Shown: piece by piece, positions 35,993 to 45,093 of the stretch
Numbering within the stretch: position 1 is the stretch's first letter
Layout: every line of letters starts with the position of its first letter
Source: Pseudomonas laurylsulfativorans
Lineage (GTDB): Bacteria; Pseudomonadota; Gammaproteobacteria; Pseudomonadales; Pseudomonadaceae
Length of the DNA: 64,000 nt
Assembly: GCF_002906155.1 (NCBI RefSeq)
Contig: NZ_MUJK01000001.1
Location: 372,001-436,000 of the forward strand
Reading direction: 5' to 3'
Translations under genes and position numbers: made by a program
The notes under the pieces: model-generated
Database searches by the model: none
What the model was told of the DNA's origin: nothing
The model's input: only the letters and a program-made list of their open reading frames with translations

Positions 35993-37180
35993 ATGCGCTA
36001 TTCAGCCTTGACCCAACGAATCGCCGGTGACGGAGCGGCGGCCTGGCAGATTCACGATCGAGCACTGCAATTGCGCGAACAGGGCGTGGATGTCCTGCTG
36101 CTGTCAATCGGCGACCCCGATTTCGATACGCCGCAACCCATCGTCCAGGCCGCCATCGCCAGCCTGTTGGCCGGTGAAACGCACTATCCCGAAGTGCGCG
36201 GCAGTCGAGGGCTGCGCGATAGCATTGCTCGCCGGCATCGGCAACGCAGTGGTCAGGTGGTGGATGCCGAACATGTGATCGTCTTTCCAGGCGCGCAGTG
36301 CGCGGTGTATTCGGTGGCGCAATGCCTGCTCGATCCGGGCGATGAAGTGATTGTCGCCGAGCCGATGTACGTGACCTATGAAGGTGTGATCGGCGCGTGT
36401 GCGGCCACAGTGGTCCCCGTGCCAGTGCGCCCGCAGAACGGGTTTCGCGTCGATCCGGCGGATGTCGCGGCACGGATCACGGCGAAAACACGCGCCATCC
36501 TGCTCAACAGTCCGAACAATCCATCCGGCGCCAGTTTGTCACTGTCGAACTGGCAGGAATTGGCGGCGCTGTGCATTCGCCACGATTTGTGGCTGATCAG
36601 CGATGAGGTTTACAGCGATCTGCTGTTCGAAGGCGAACACATCAGCCCCGCGAGCCTGCCGGGCATGGCCGAACGGACGGCGACGATCAACAGCCTGTCC
36701 AAGTCCCACGCCATGAGCGGTTGGCGGGTTGGCTGGGTGATCGGGCCCAAACCCATGGCCGGGCACCTGGTCAATTTGTCACTGAGCATGCTGTTCGGCA
36801 TTCCGGATTTCGTGCAGAACGCTGCGCAGTTGGCACTGGACCGGGACTTGCCGGAAGTGGCCTCGATGCGCGAAGAGTATCGCCAGCGTCGTGACCTGGT
36901 GTGTGCAAGTTTGGGCCAATGTCCGGGCCTCAGGCCGATTCGTCCGGATGGCGGCATGTTCGTGATGGTCGACGTACGCCAGACCGGGTTGTCGGCCCAG
37001 CGCTTCGCCGAACGCCTGCTGGAGGACTATGGCGTGTCGGTGTTGGCCGGTGAAGCCTTCGGCCCGAGCGCGGCGGGGCATATCCGCATCGGGTTGGTGG
37101 TGGACCAGGGCAAACTGGCGGATGCCTGCCGGCGCATTGCCTTGTGTGCGGCGGATTTACTGGTCGCGCGCCGGGCCTGA
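35993..37180 (+). CDS. Class I/II pyridoxal-phosphate aminotransferase
   Basis: The 395-residue enzyme has the aspartate-aminotransferase-type fold I layout. ISGDP-like SIGDPDFDTP and NSPNNPSG are near the substrate, DEVYSD holds the PLP aspartate and SLSKSHAMSGWRVGW has the Schiff-base lysine. The substrate cannot be told from these. AGGAGA precedes the ATG at 35993. It is convergent with kguD, and no pathway partner is visible. Confidence 0.9.
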   Translation: MRYSALTQRIAGDGAAAWQIHDRALQLREQGVDVLLLSIGDPDFDTPQPIVQAAIASLLAGETHYPEVRGSRGLRDSIARRHRQRSGQVVDAEHVIVFPGAQCAVYSVAQCLLDPGDEVIVAEPMYVTYEGVIGACAATVVPVPVRPQNGFRVDPADVAARITAKTRAILLNSPNNPSGASLSLSNWQELAALCIRHDLWLISDEVYSDLLFEGEHISPASLPGMAERTATINSLSKSHAMSGWRVGWVIGPKPMAGHLVNLSLSMLFGIPDFVQNAAQLALDRDLPEVASMREEYRQRRDLVCASLGQCPGLRPIRPDGGMFVMVDVRQTGLSAQRFAERLLEDYGVSVLAGEAFGPSAAGHIRIGLVVDQGKLADACRRIALCAADLLVARRA

Positions 37181-37195
37181 AAGACGCCGAATACT

Positions 37196-38173
37196 TCAGC
37201 CCCTCCACGCCCCAACATTCACCAGATTCACCGGACGTTCACCCGCCAGCGCCGCCAACAGGTTGTCCACCGCGCATCTGGCCATGGCCTCCCGTGTTTC
37301 ATGGGTAGCCGAGCCGATGTGCGGTGTCGCCACAACGTTGTTCAACTGCAACAACGGTGAGTCCTGATTCAACGGTTCGCGTTCGAATACATCCAGCCCC
37401 GCCGCGCGAATTTGGCCCGCACGCAAGGCTTCGATCAGCGCTGTTTCGTCCACTACCTTGCCCCGTGAAATATTGATGAAGATGGTCTCTGGACGCATCA
37501 GGGCGAACTGTTCTGCACCGATCAGCCCTTCGGTTTCAGCAGTCAGCGGCAATGTCAGGCAAACGAAATCGGCTTGTTGCAGTAGCTCCGGCAGACTGCG
37601 GTAGTGCGCATTGAACCGTTGTTCTACCGCCGGTTTCGGTGACTGACTGTGATAGATCACCGGCATGCCAAACCCGAAATGCCCGCGCTGCGCGAGGGCC
37701 TCGCCAATGCGGCCCATGCCAATGATGCCCAGGGTTTTGCCGTGCACGTCGCTGCCGAAATGCGTGGGGCCGATGTTGCGTGTCCACTTGCCTTCGCGAA
37801 TCATGTTTGCCAGTTCCACTACGCGCCGGGCCGTTGCCAGAATAAGCGCGAAACCAGTGTCGGCAGTGGTTTCTGTCAATACATCCGGCGTGTTGCTGAG
37901 CAGGATGTGCCTCTGGGTCAGGTAGTCGATGTCGTAGTTGTCGACACCCACCGAGACGCTGGCAATGGCTTGAAGGTTGGGCGCCAGATCGAGCAGTTCG
38001 GCATTCAGTTTCAGGCTGGCCCCCAGCAAACCCTGAGCGCGGGGCAGGGCATCGCGCAGTTTGCCCAGGCCCTCGGCATCAAGGTTTTCGATCAGCGTCA
38101 CTTCGGCCTGCTCGTGCAGGCGAGCCATCAACAGCGGCGAGAGTTTCTTGTACAGGACGACCTGCTTTTTCAT
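37196..38173 (-). CDS. kguD: 2-ketogluconate-6-phosphate reductase KguD
   Basis: The 325-residue D-2-hydroxyacid dehydrogenase shows the NAD(P) motif GIIGMGRIGEALAQRGH, the arginine block NISRGKVVDETALIE and the C-terminal catalytic histidine TPHIGSATHETREAM. In P. putida KguD reduces 2-keto-6-phosphogluconate to 6-phosphogluconate. It closes the kguE-kguK-kguT-kguD set, 21 bases after kguT. The operon context decides against a plain glyoxylate reductase. Confidence 0.88.
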   Translation of the reverse strand: MKKQVVLYKKLSPLLMARLHEQAEVTLIENLDAEGLGKLRDALPRAQGLLGASLKLNAELLDLAPNLQAIASVSVGVDNYDIDYLTQRHILLSNTPDVLTETTADTGFALILATARRVVELANMIREGKWTRNIGPTHFGSDVHGKTLGIIGMGRIGEALAQRGHFGFGMPVIYHSQSPKPAVEQRFNAHYRSLPELLQQADFVCLTLPLTAETEGLIGAEQFALMRPETIFINISRGKVVDETALIEALRAGQIRAAGLDVFEREPLNQDSPLLQLNNVVATPHIGSATHETREAMARCAVDNLLAALAGERPVNLVNVGAWRG

Positions 38174-38194
38174 CTTCGAGATCTCAACTTCAAT

Positions 38195-39493
38195 TCAGGA
38201 ATGTGCCGTGGCAGCGCGCGTTACCGTGGCCGTGGGCCGCTCCCGATCGCTGGCGCCGGGCTTGAGGAAAATCGTCAGCAGCACCGAGAACATCAGCGCG
38301 CCACTCATCAACAGATACGAGGCACCGGGCGAGCCGGTGGAGCTGTTCAGGTAACCGACCAGATAGGAGCCGCCAAAGGAACCGAGGGCGCCCATGCTGT
38401 TGATCAGCGCCATGGCGCCGCCCGCGACGTTGGCCGGAAGGATCTCTGGAATGATCGCGAAGAACGGTCCGTAAGGCGCGTACATGCAGGCGCCGGCAAT
38501 CACCAGCAGGGTGTAGGACCACCAGAAGTGTTCGGCACCCAAGGCGTAGGAACCGTAGAAGGCAATTGAGGCAATCAGCAGGGGTGGCCAGACGAAACGT
38601 TTACGTTTTTGCAGCTTGTCCGAACCCCAGGACACCAGCAGCATGCCGATCACCGCCGCCAGGTACGGCAGCGCCGACAGCCAGCCGGCCTGGATCATGT
38701 CCATCTGCGCGCCGGCCTTGAGGATCGACGGCAGCCACAGCACGAAGCCGTACACGCCAATGCTCCAGCAGAAGAACTGCAGGGCCAGGATGATCACTTT
38801 GGGTGAGCGGAACGCTTCGGCGTAGTTTTTCACGGCCTTGATGCCGACTTGTTCGGCGGCCAGTGCGCTTTCCAGATCCTGCTTTTCCTGATCGTTGAGC
38901 CACTTGGCTTGTGACGGACGATCATCGGCCAGGCGCCACCAGATGAATGCCCACAACACCGCTGGCAAACCTTCGATGATGAACATCCAGCGCCAGCTGT
39001 AATGCTGCACCAGATAGCCCGAGACCACCGACATCCACAGCATGGTCACCGGGTTGCCGAGGATCAGGAAGGTGTTGGCTCGCGAGCGTTCGGCGCGGGT
39101 GAACCAGTGGCACAGGTAGATCAGCATCGCCGGCATCACTGCGGCTTCGACCACGCCAAGCATGAAGCGGATGACGATCAGCCAATAGGCATTGGAGACA
39201 ATCCCGGTCAACGTCGCCAGGCTGCCCCAGAGGATCAGACTGACGAAAATCAGCTTCTTCACACTGTTCTTCTGCGCGTAGATCGCGCCAGGGACCTGGA
39301 AGAAAAAGTAGCCGAGGAAGAACAGCGCGCCGAGCATCGACGACAGCCCTGGTGTGATCATCAGGTCCGCCGCCATGCCGGACGCGGCGGCGAACCCATA
39401 GTTGGCGCGATCCAGATACGCCAGGCTATAGGTGATGAACACGATGGGCATGATGTACCACCAGCGGCGGGTGGCGAGTGTTGCGGTTTTCAT
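38195..39493 (-). CDS. kguT: 2-ketogluconate MFS transporter KguT
   Basis: The 432-residue permease has 12 membrane segments and the start MKTATLATRRWWYIMPIVFI, then YSLAYLDRANYGFAAASGMA, as in the anion:cation symporter family. Its place between kguK and kguD is that of the known KguT, which imports 2-ketogluconate. AGGAG precedes the chosen ATG. A REP pair lies between it and kguK, which could lower distal transcription or mark a read-through point. Confidence 0.9.
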   Translation of the reverse strand: MKTATLATRRWWYIMPIVFITYSLAYLDRANYGFAAASGMAADLMITPGLSSMLGALFFLGYFFFQVPGAIYAQKNSVKKLIFVSLILWGSLATLTGIVSNAYWLIVIRFMLGVVEAAVMPAMLIYLCHWFTRAERSRANTFLILGNPVTMLWMSVVSGYLVQHYSWRWMFIIEGLPAVLWAFIWWRLADDRPSQAKWLNDQEKQDLESALAAEQVGIKAVKNYAEAFRSPKVIILALQFFCWSIGVYGFVLWLPSILKAGAQMDMIQAGWLSALPYLAAVIGMLLVSWGSDKLQKRKRFVWPPLLIASIAFYGSYALGAEHFWWSYTLLVIAGACMYAPYGPFFAIIPEILPANVAGGAMALINSMGALGSFGGSYLVGYLNSSTGSPGASYLLMSGALMFSVLLTIFLKPGASDRERPTATVTRAATAHS

Positions 39494-39560
39494 GGTGGTG
39501 CTCCTGAGCTTGTTGTTTTTGTCGCAGCAGGTAACGGTTTGAATCTTCAGTGACTGTGCT

Positions 39561-39643
39561 GGCCTCATCGCGGGCAAGCCCGCTCCTACATTCACGTCCG
39601 GCACAAATCCTCTGTGGGAGCGAGCTTGCTCGCGGTGGCGGCC
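39561..39643. repeat. REP pair overlapping the 3' end of kguK
   Basis: Copies at 39566-39590 (CATCGCGGGCAAGCCCGCTC type) and 39611-39643 (GTGGGAGCGAGCTTGCTCGC type) in inverted orientation. The second copy is inside the kguK reading frame. Confidence 0.85.
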
Positions 39644-40578
39644 TCAAATTCGCTGACCATTTCGGCGCGGGTCGGCAACCCCTCCATATCCCCCCGGCTT
39701 TGCACCGCCCGGCTGCCAATCCAGTTGGCCCGTTGCACGGCCTCGACAACGCTATGGTTTTCCAACAGCGCGCTGATCATGCCGACGGCAAAACCATCGC
39801 CGGCGCCCACCGTGTCGACCACCGTTTCCACCGGCACGCCAGCCACGAAACCTTGATCAAAATGTGTGCGGTAGTAAGCCCCGTGCGGGCCAAGCTTGAT
39901 CGCCACGGCTTCGGCGCCCTGATCGAGGTAGAAGGCGGCGATGTCAGCCGGGTCCTCAAAACCGGTGAGCAAGCGACCTTCGCTCAACCCCGGCAGCACC
40001 CAATGGGCGAGGGCGGCGAGGCGGTTGATCTCGGTGATCATTTGTCGTTCGCAGGCCCACAGGCTCGGGCGCAGGTTCGGGTCGAAGGACACGCTGCGCC
40101 CGGCCTCGCGCATGCGGGTCATCAATTCGAACGACATCTGCCGCGCCGACTCCGACAGCGCCGGGGGAATGCCGGTGGCGTGAAGATGTCGGGCCTTGAG
40201 CAACTCGGGCACGATCGAGTGCGGCGACAAGTGACTGGCCGCCGAACCACGACGGAAGTACTCGACCACCGGATCGCTGCCATCGTCGGTGCGCGACTTG
40301 AGTTGAAAACCAGTCGGGTGGGCGGCGTCGATGTCGACGTGGCGGCAATCCAGACCTTCTTTTTCCAGGGTGTCGACCACGAACCGGCCCAACGAATCGG
40401 CACCGACACGGCTCAGCCATGCCACGTTGAAGCCCAATCGGGAAAGGCCAATGGCGACGTTGCTGTCAGCGCCGGCAATGCGTTTGTGGAAAGCGCCTAC
40501 ATTGGCCAGATCACCCGCCTGCTCGGCGACGAACATCGCCATGGTCTCGCCAAAGGACAGAATATCGATCTCAGACAT
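39592..40578 (-). CDS. kguK: 2-ketogluconate kinase KguK
   Basis: The 328-residue ribokinase-family enzyme phosphorylates 2-ketogluconate. It starts [14 protein letters not shown], has [14 protein letters not shown] with the substrate loop and the catalytic [14 protein letters not shown] near residue 250. The ATG at 40578 overlaps the stop of kguE by eight bases. The last 16 or so residues ([15 protein letters not shown]) are encoded by a REP element and so are not ancestral sequence; the fold appears complete without them. Confidence 0.93.
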   Translation of the reverse strand: MSEIDILSFGETMAMFVAEQAGDLANVGAFHKRIAGADSNVAIGLSRLGFNVAWLSRVGADSLGRFVVDTLEKEGLDCRHVDIDAAHPTGFQLKSRTDDGSDPVVEYFRRGSAASHLSPHSIVPELLKARHLHATGIPPALSESARQMSFELMTRMREAGRSVSFDPNLRPSLWACERQMITEINRLAALAHWVLPGLSEGRLLTGFEDPADIAAFYLDQGAEAVAIKLGPHGAYYRTHFDQGFVAGVPVETVVDTVGAGDGFAVGMISALLENHSVVEAVQRANWIGSRAVQSRGDMEGLPTRAEMVSEFEAATASKLAPTEDLCRT

Positions 40579-41353
40579 GAGCACTCTCCAGCTGCGATTG
40601 GCCTAGGTGGGCGAGGGCCGCGACGTGCTCGGTGGTCAGTTGCACCAGGTCATCGCCTTGCAGCGGATACTCCGCAGCCCGCATAACGCCCTGGGCCATG
40701 TGCCGCAGCAATTGTTCCCACTGTTGCAGGTCACTGACGGCGGGCGCGATGGCGACCAGTTTGCCGTCGGCACGACGCGTGACCGCCTTGCAATGCACAT
40801 AACCGACGTGGCGACCAAGCAACCGCGCGGCGCTGGCGGCGCACTGGTCCTGCCAGTGCCAATTGCCGATATCGAAGGTCATTTTGATCGGCAGCCTGTG
40901 CTGCTCGACGTCCGCGAAAAAACGCTGGAAGGGTTCAATGCGGCCGCCGTGCAGGGTCTGGTCGTTTTCCACCAGCAACTGCACGGTGCTTTCGCCCAGC
41001 ACGCGGGCGAGGGTTTGCAGATCGCTGTTTTCGGTGAAGTAGCCCAGCGACACCTTCAGCCATTTGGCGCCGAACGCCCGGGCGCGTTGCAGGGCAGTGA
41101 TCAGTTCGGGGTTGGGCCTGGATTGCCCGGCCAGCCATAACTCCATTGGCGACGAATACACGCTCTCAAGACCTTCTGCCTGAGTGGCATCGGCCAGTTG
41201 AGCGGGGTCCTCAATGGTCAGCAGTTCTTCGCGCCACTCAATGCGCGTGGCGCCGGCGGCGGCGAGAATCCCGACGAAGCTGCCTTGGCCGCGTTGACGC
41301 ACAAGGTCGGCGCCGTAGCTGGAAAGGCTGATGGAAACGGCTGGTCTGTTCAT
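40571..41353 (-). CDS. kguE: KguE, TIM-barrel sugar-phosphate isomerase/epimerase-like protein
   Basis: The 260-residue protein belongs to the sugar-phosphate isomerase/epimerase barrel family. Visible ligand residues are Glu in IEWREELLT, Glu in [11 protein letters not shown], and [10 protein letters not shown] with His in VGYVHCKA. It is first in the kgu operon. The biochemical role in 2-ketogluconate use is not settled; an epimerase is inferred. The ATG follows AGAGGT. A PtxS palindrome is 15 bases upstream. Confidence 0.88.
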   Translation of the reverse strand: MNRPAVSISLSSYGADLVRQRGQGSFVGILAAAGATRIEWREELLTIEDPAQLADATQAEGLESVYSSPMELWLAGQSRPNPELITALQRARAFGAKWLKVSLGYFTENSDLQTLARVLGESTVQLLVENDQTLHGGRIEPFQRFFADVEQHRLPIKMTFDIGNWHWQDQCAASAARLLGRHVGYVHCKAVTRRADGKLVAIAPAVSDLQQWEQLLRHMAQGVMRAAEYPLQGDDLVQLTTEHVAALAHLGQSQLESAHV

Positions 41354-41367
41354 TGTTTTTATACCTC

Positions 41368-41381
41368 TGAAACCGGTTTCA
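41368..41381 (-). promoter_or_regulatory. PtxS operator before kguE
   Basis: TGAAACCGGTTTCA, a perfect 14-bp palindrome, is the sequence reported for PtxS in P. putida. It sits directly upstream of kguE and fits repression relieved by 2-ketogluconate. Confidence 0.9.
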
Positions 41382-41430
41382 TTTTTGTTCAAAAAAAATG
41401 GCTGTCGATGTTGTGGTGTTTTTGAAGGCC

Positions 41431-41510
41431 CCATCGCGGGCAAGCCCGTTCCTGCAGTTGATTTGCGAATACAGAGCCATCGTAGGAGCGGGCTTGCCTG
41501 CGAAGAGGCC
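41431..41510. repeat. REP pair between ptxS and kguE
   Basis: Copies at 41431-41456 and 41481-41510, inverted, of the CGCGGGCAAGCCCG type. It separates ptxS from the kguE promoter. Confidence 0.8.
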
Positions 41511-41517
41511 GGGACAT

Positions 41518-42543
41518 TCACCGAAAATTTCCAAGAGTCGACCCTCTAACAATTAACCGCGCCGAAAAATCCAGCGTCCGCACCGCCCCGTCATCCCCGC
41601 GCAGCCGCTTGAGCAGACACTCAAACGCACTGGCGCCCATCTCGGTGGTCGGCTGGGCGAGGGCGGTGATACCGGTGCCCACCAACGGGTACCAATCCAG
41701 GTCATCGAGGGCGATCAAACCCACGTCTTCGAACAGGCTGCACTTGAGTTCACGCAACGCATGGGTGCTGGCGAGCGCCGCAATCCCGTTCGCGCAAAAC
41801 AGCGCCTTCGGGCCGGGGCCAGGTGTGTCGAGGAAAGATTTCAATTGTGCGGTCAGTTCGCTGCCGGTTTCGATGTGCGTGCCGCGAAGCGCCGGGCGTT
41901 GCCCGATTTGCGCCTTGAAACTGCTGACCCGCTCGATCCGCGAGCTGGTGCCATCAAACGGCTCAGTCACCAACAACACATCGCGATAACCGCGCTCTTC
42001 AAGATGGGCGAGGGCCATCTCGACGGCCTGCGGGTTATCCAGCCCGACCATATCGCTTTCAAGGTGCTCGACCTTGCGATCCACCAGCACCAGGGGCATT
42101 TCCCGGTGCAGTTCGTGCAACTCGTCACGGTGATGACCGAGGGTGTTCACGATCAGGCCTTCGATGTTGTACGAGCGCAGCAGGGCCAGGTGCTGGCGCT
42201 CTTGCTCGTCGTCGCGGTCGGTGTTGCACACCACCAGGCTATAGCCGTGCTGACGGCAGGCAGTTTCCACCCCGTGCATCACGGCAATCGAATAAGGGTT
42301 GCGGATATCGGCCACCAGCATGCCGATCAGGCGGGTGCGCCCGCGTTTCAGGCCGCGGGCCATCTGGTTCGGGCGATAACCGAGTTCGGCGATTGCCTGT
42401 TCGATGCGCTGGGCGATGGCATCGGAGAGCAGGGCACGATCTTCGCCAATGAACCGCGAAACGCTGGCCTTGGAGACCTTGGCGTGTTCGGCCACGTCGA
42501 GCATGGTCACGCGGCTGCGCTGGGCGGCGGAGAAATCATTCAC
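41518..42543 (-). CDS. ptxS: LacI-family repressor PtxS
   Basis: The 341-residue LacI-type protein has the helix-turn-helix [20 protein letters not shown], the hinge [20 protein letters not shown] and the periplasmic-binding-protein-like effector domain. PtxS represses the kgu operon and its own gene and is released by 2-ketogluconate; two identical operators support this here. The first ATG is used. REP sequence follows the stop closely. Confidence 0.93.
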   Translation of the reverse strand: MNDFSAAQRSRVTMLDVAEHAKVSKASVSRFIGEDRALLSDAIAQRIEQAIAELGYRPNQMARGLKRGRTRLIGMLVADIRNPYSIAVMHGVETACRQHGYSLVVCNTDRDDEQERQHLALLRSYNIEGLIVNTLGHHRDELHELHREMPLVLVDRKVEHLESDMVGLDNPQAVEMALAHLEERGYRDVLLVTEPFDGTSSRIERVSSFKAQIGQRPALRGTHIETGSELTAQLKSFLDTPGPGPKALFCANGIAALASTHALRELKCSLFEDVGLIALDDLDWYPLVGTGITALAQPTTEMGASAFECLLKRLRGDDGAVRTLDFSARLIVRGSTLGNFR

Positions 42544-42597
42544 GGTCTGAAACCTTCTTATTGGATTTATAAGGTCGAGTGCTTCGTGAGATAGTAC

Positions 42598-42611
42598 TGA
42601 AACCGGTTTCA
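42598..42611 (-). promoter_or_regulatory. PtxS operator before ptxS
   Basis: A second copy of TGAAACCGGTTTCA lies 54 bases upstream of the ptxS start and supports autorepression. Confidence 0.9.
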
Positions 42612-42683
42612 GAAGACACCAAAAGCCAATTCGCCGTCAAGCCCCGGATGCTTGATTGTCGAACAATGACCGACAAGTGGGGT

Positions 42684-43292
42684 TCAGGCCAGCACGCTCA
42701 ACCACGCTGAACCCAGCAACAACAGGCCCATGCAGCGATTGAAGCGTTGCATTGCAGAGGGTGAACGCAACCAGCGGCTTGAACCGGCACCGAGCAGCGC
42801 CCAAACACCCAGGCAGGGCAAGGAAATCAGGAAAAACACCAAGGACAGGTTCATCACGTGCACGAACCGGTCTTCGCCAGCTCCGGCGAAAACACTGACC
42901 ACCGCCAGCGCCATCATCCAGGTTTTCGGGTTGATCCATTGCAGACTGGCGGCACCCACCCAACCCAGTCGATCCTGGTTTTTTTGCATGCTGATGGCTT
43001 CAGGCGGGGCGCGGAAAATCTGCCAGGCCAGATAACTCAGCCACGCGACCCCGACCCACTGCATGACGCTTTGCAATGCAGGCCACGTCGTCAGTGACGA
43101 ACCAACGCCAGTACCCACCAGCAGTACAAGTGTCGCGGCACTGGCGCAGGCGCCGAAGATGATCGGCATGGCAGCGCCCAAGCCATATCGGGCACTGTTG
43201 CTGAGCACCAGAATGTTGGTCGGACCGGGGGTGATCGAAGCCACAAAGGCAAACAGCAAGAACGGCAGTAACGTCGGGAAAGAGGCGAACAT
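42684..43292 (-). CDS. LysE-family amino-acid exporter
   Basis: The 202-residue protein has six membrane segments and the LysE signature FVASITPGPTNILVLSNSAR near the N-terminus. Members export amino acids or related compounds; the substrate is unknown. It is followed upstream by an AraC-type regulator on the same strand, which may control it, since LysE-type exporters often have such partners. Confidence 0.9.
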   Translation of the reverse strand: MFASFPTLLPFLLFAFVASITPGPTNILVLSNSARYGLGAAMPIIFGACASAATLVLLVGTGVGSSLTTWPALQSVMQWVGVAWLSYLAWQIFRAPPEAISMQKNQDRLGWVGAASLQWINPKTWMMALAVVSVFAGAGEDRFVHVMNLSLVFFLISLPCLGVWALLGAGSSRWLRSPSAMQRFNRCMGLLLLGSAWLSVLA

Positions 43293-43330
43293 TGTGGGCT
43301 AACTCCAGTGAAGATCAGTGAAGTCGATCT

Positions 43331-44185
43331 TCACAATCCACGGGTCTGCCTGTCTGGAAGATTTGAGCAGCGTTTGCGGTACAGCGCCGGTGTCAGGCCG
43401 TAGGCGCGCATGAACCAGCGTCCCAGATGACTCTGGTCGGCAAACCCCAACTGCATCGCCACCGTGGCCGGTTGTTCGCCACGGGCCAGCAGTCGGCGGG
43501 CGGTGGCCAGGCGCAATTGCACCAGATACGCGTGGGGCGCCATGCCGTAAGCGGCTTTGAACGCGCGGGTCAGGCGGAAGCGATCGACGCCTGTGACGGC
43601 GGCCAGTTGGTCTAGACCGATGTCGTATTGCGCGTTGGCATGCAGGTATTCCCGGGCCTTCTGTGCCACTCGCGGCAGACGCGGGTCCTGGCCATCGCGG
43701 GTGCGCCAGTGCAAGTGGCTGGTCAGGCGTTCGAGCAAACCGTCGAGTGCGGTCTGGCGGACGATCTTCAGTTCGCCGCGATGCAGGGTTTCAAATGCCA
43801 GGCTGGTGGCCTGTGCCAGGCGCGCATCGCTGGCCAGGGTGGCGGCGAAGCTCAGTTGGCTGTTGTCGGGGGCATGATCGAACACGGCGCCGAGTTCGCG
43901 TTGAAGCCACTGCGGGTCGAGGTACAGCATGCGGTAGGTGAAACCGTCGGCGGTCGGCGCTTCGCCGTCATGGATGTCACCGGGTTCGAGCAGAAAAACC
44001 TTGCCCGGCGTGCTCTGGTGCCTGGCCCGCCGGCAATTGAATTGCTGAACGCCTTGCTCGGTGACACCTACCAGATAGCTGTCGTGCCAGTGCGGGTCGT
44101 AGGCATGGCCTTCGAAATGCGCGCGCAGGGTCTCGATGCCGGTGTCGGCGTCCTGGGTCAGGTCGATCCAGTTGTGAGAAGTCAT
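43331..44185 (-). CDS. AraC-family transcriptional regulator
   Basis: The 284-residue protein has an N-terminal cupin (HWHDSYLVGVTEQGVQQFNC, GDIHDGEAP) and a C-terminal AraC double helix-turn-helix (LDQLAAVTGVDRFRLTRAFK and GFADQSHLGRWFMRAYGLTP). The cupin histidines are typical of the group that regulates LysE-type exporters. It lies 38 bases upstream of the LysE gene on the same strand, consistent with an operon in which it acts on that exporter. Confidence 0.92.
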   Translation of the reverse strand: MTSHNWIDLTQDADTGIETLRAHFEGHAYDPHWHDSYLVGVTEQGVQQFNCRRARHQSTPGKVFLLEPGDIHDGEAPTADGFTYRMLYLDPQWLQRELGAVFDHAPDNSQLSFAATLASDARLAQATSLAFETLHRGELKIVRQTALDGLLERLTSHLHWRTRDGQDPRLPRVAQKAREYLHANAQYDIGLDQLAAVTGVDRFRLTRAFKAAYGMAPHAYLVQLRLATARRLLARGEQPATVAMQLGFADQSHLGRWFMRAYGLTPALYRKRCSNLPDRQTRGL

Positions 44186-44261
44186 GGGGCACCTGCGAAA
44201 CGGTTTACCGGGCTATTTAACCTGCGGACCGAGGGCCATGCCTAGAACGTTTGTGCAGTCA

Positions 44262-44903
44262 TCAGCCGAACAGGCCCGCGGCGATGTTGATCGAGAACCC
44301 GAGAATGGCGGTGTTGAACACAAAACCGATCAACGACTGCGCGAGCACGATCTTGCGCATGCCTTGGGTGGCGACGCCGACATCCGAGGTTTGCACCGCC
44401 ACGCCGATGGTGAACGAGAAGTACAGGAAGTCCCAGTAGTCGGGGGTCGTCAGCCCTTCGGCAAAACGCAGCGCCGGCTCCTTGCCGTCCCAGAGGTAAT
44501 ACAGGCGGGCGTAATGCACACTGAAAATCACCCCGATCAGCAGCCATGAACCGATGACGGTCAGCGCGGTGAAGCCGTAGTGCAGCAGCTTGCTCGTGGT
44601 TTCCAGGCCTTTGCTGCCGGCCAGTTCGAAGGTGATGGTTGCCAGGCTGGCCAGTGCCGCAATGCACACCAGCGCGAGCACCAGCCCGGCATTTTCGTCT
44701 TCGATTTCGGCAATGCGTTTCACATCGGTCGCTTTCGAACGCACGGTCAGCCAGAGCATCAGCAGCAGGTAGATCCAGACACCGGAATTCCAGCCGATGA
44801 GGATCTTGCTGATTGGCGAATCGGCCGGAACCAGAAACCCCACCGCGATGCCCAGCAGGATGGCGGCGGTCAGGCGAGGGTGGGTGCGTGCGAGGAAAAT
44901 CAT
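44262..44903 (-). CDS. DUF1345 membrane protein
   Basis: The 213-residue protein has about six membrane segments. The family pattern is [20 protein letters not shown] followed by [20 protein letters not shown]. The function is unknown; the conserved FSFTIG part resembles the pore helix of ion channels, which is an observation about the family and not evidence for activity. It is a single gene between the AraC regulator and a REP pair. Confidence 0.88.
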   Translation of the reverse strand: MIFLARTHPRLTAAILLGIAVGFLVPADSPISKILIGWNSGVWIYLLLMLWLTVRSKATDVKRIAEIEDENAGLVLALVCIAALASLATITFELAGSKGLETTSKLLHYGFTALTVIGSWLLIGVIFSVHYARLYYLWDGKEPALRFAEGLTTPDYWDFLYFSFTIGVAVQTSDVGVATQGMRKIVLAQSLIGFVFNTAILGFSINIAAGLFG

Positions 44904-44986
44904 GGAGGCTCGATGGGTTGGGGCTGTGCAATTACCTTAGTCCAGGGTCGTACGATGTGACCAGAATCCCGACACCAACGAGACTC

Positions 44987-45077
44987 CAGTGGGAGCGGGC
45001 TTGCCCGCGATGGCGGACTGTCAGTCACATAGTTGTTGAATGTGATGGCCTCATCGCGGGCAAGCCCGCTCCCACAG
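44987..45077. repeat. REP pair, type GTGGGAGCGGGCTTGCCCGCGATGGC
   Basis: Copies at 44987-45014 and 45048-45077 in inverted orientation, 33-base spacer. It ends 17 bases from the RND gene. Confidence 0.85.
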
Positions 45078-45093
45078 GGTTTTGTGGTGTTGG

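Noticed and set aside
23397..45077. Regularly spaced short palindromes that could be mistaken for a CRISPR array
   Set aside because: They are scattered in gaps between genes, mostly in inverted pairs, with no unique spacers between direct repeats and no cas genes.
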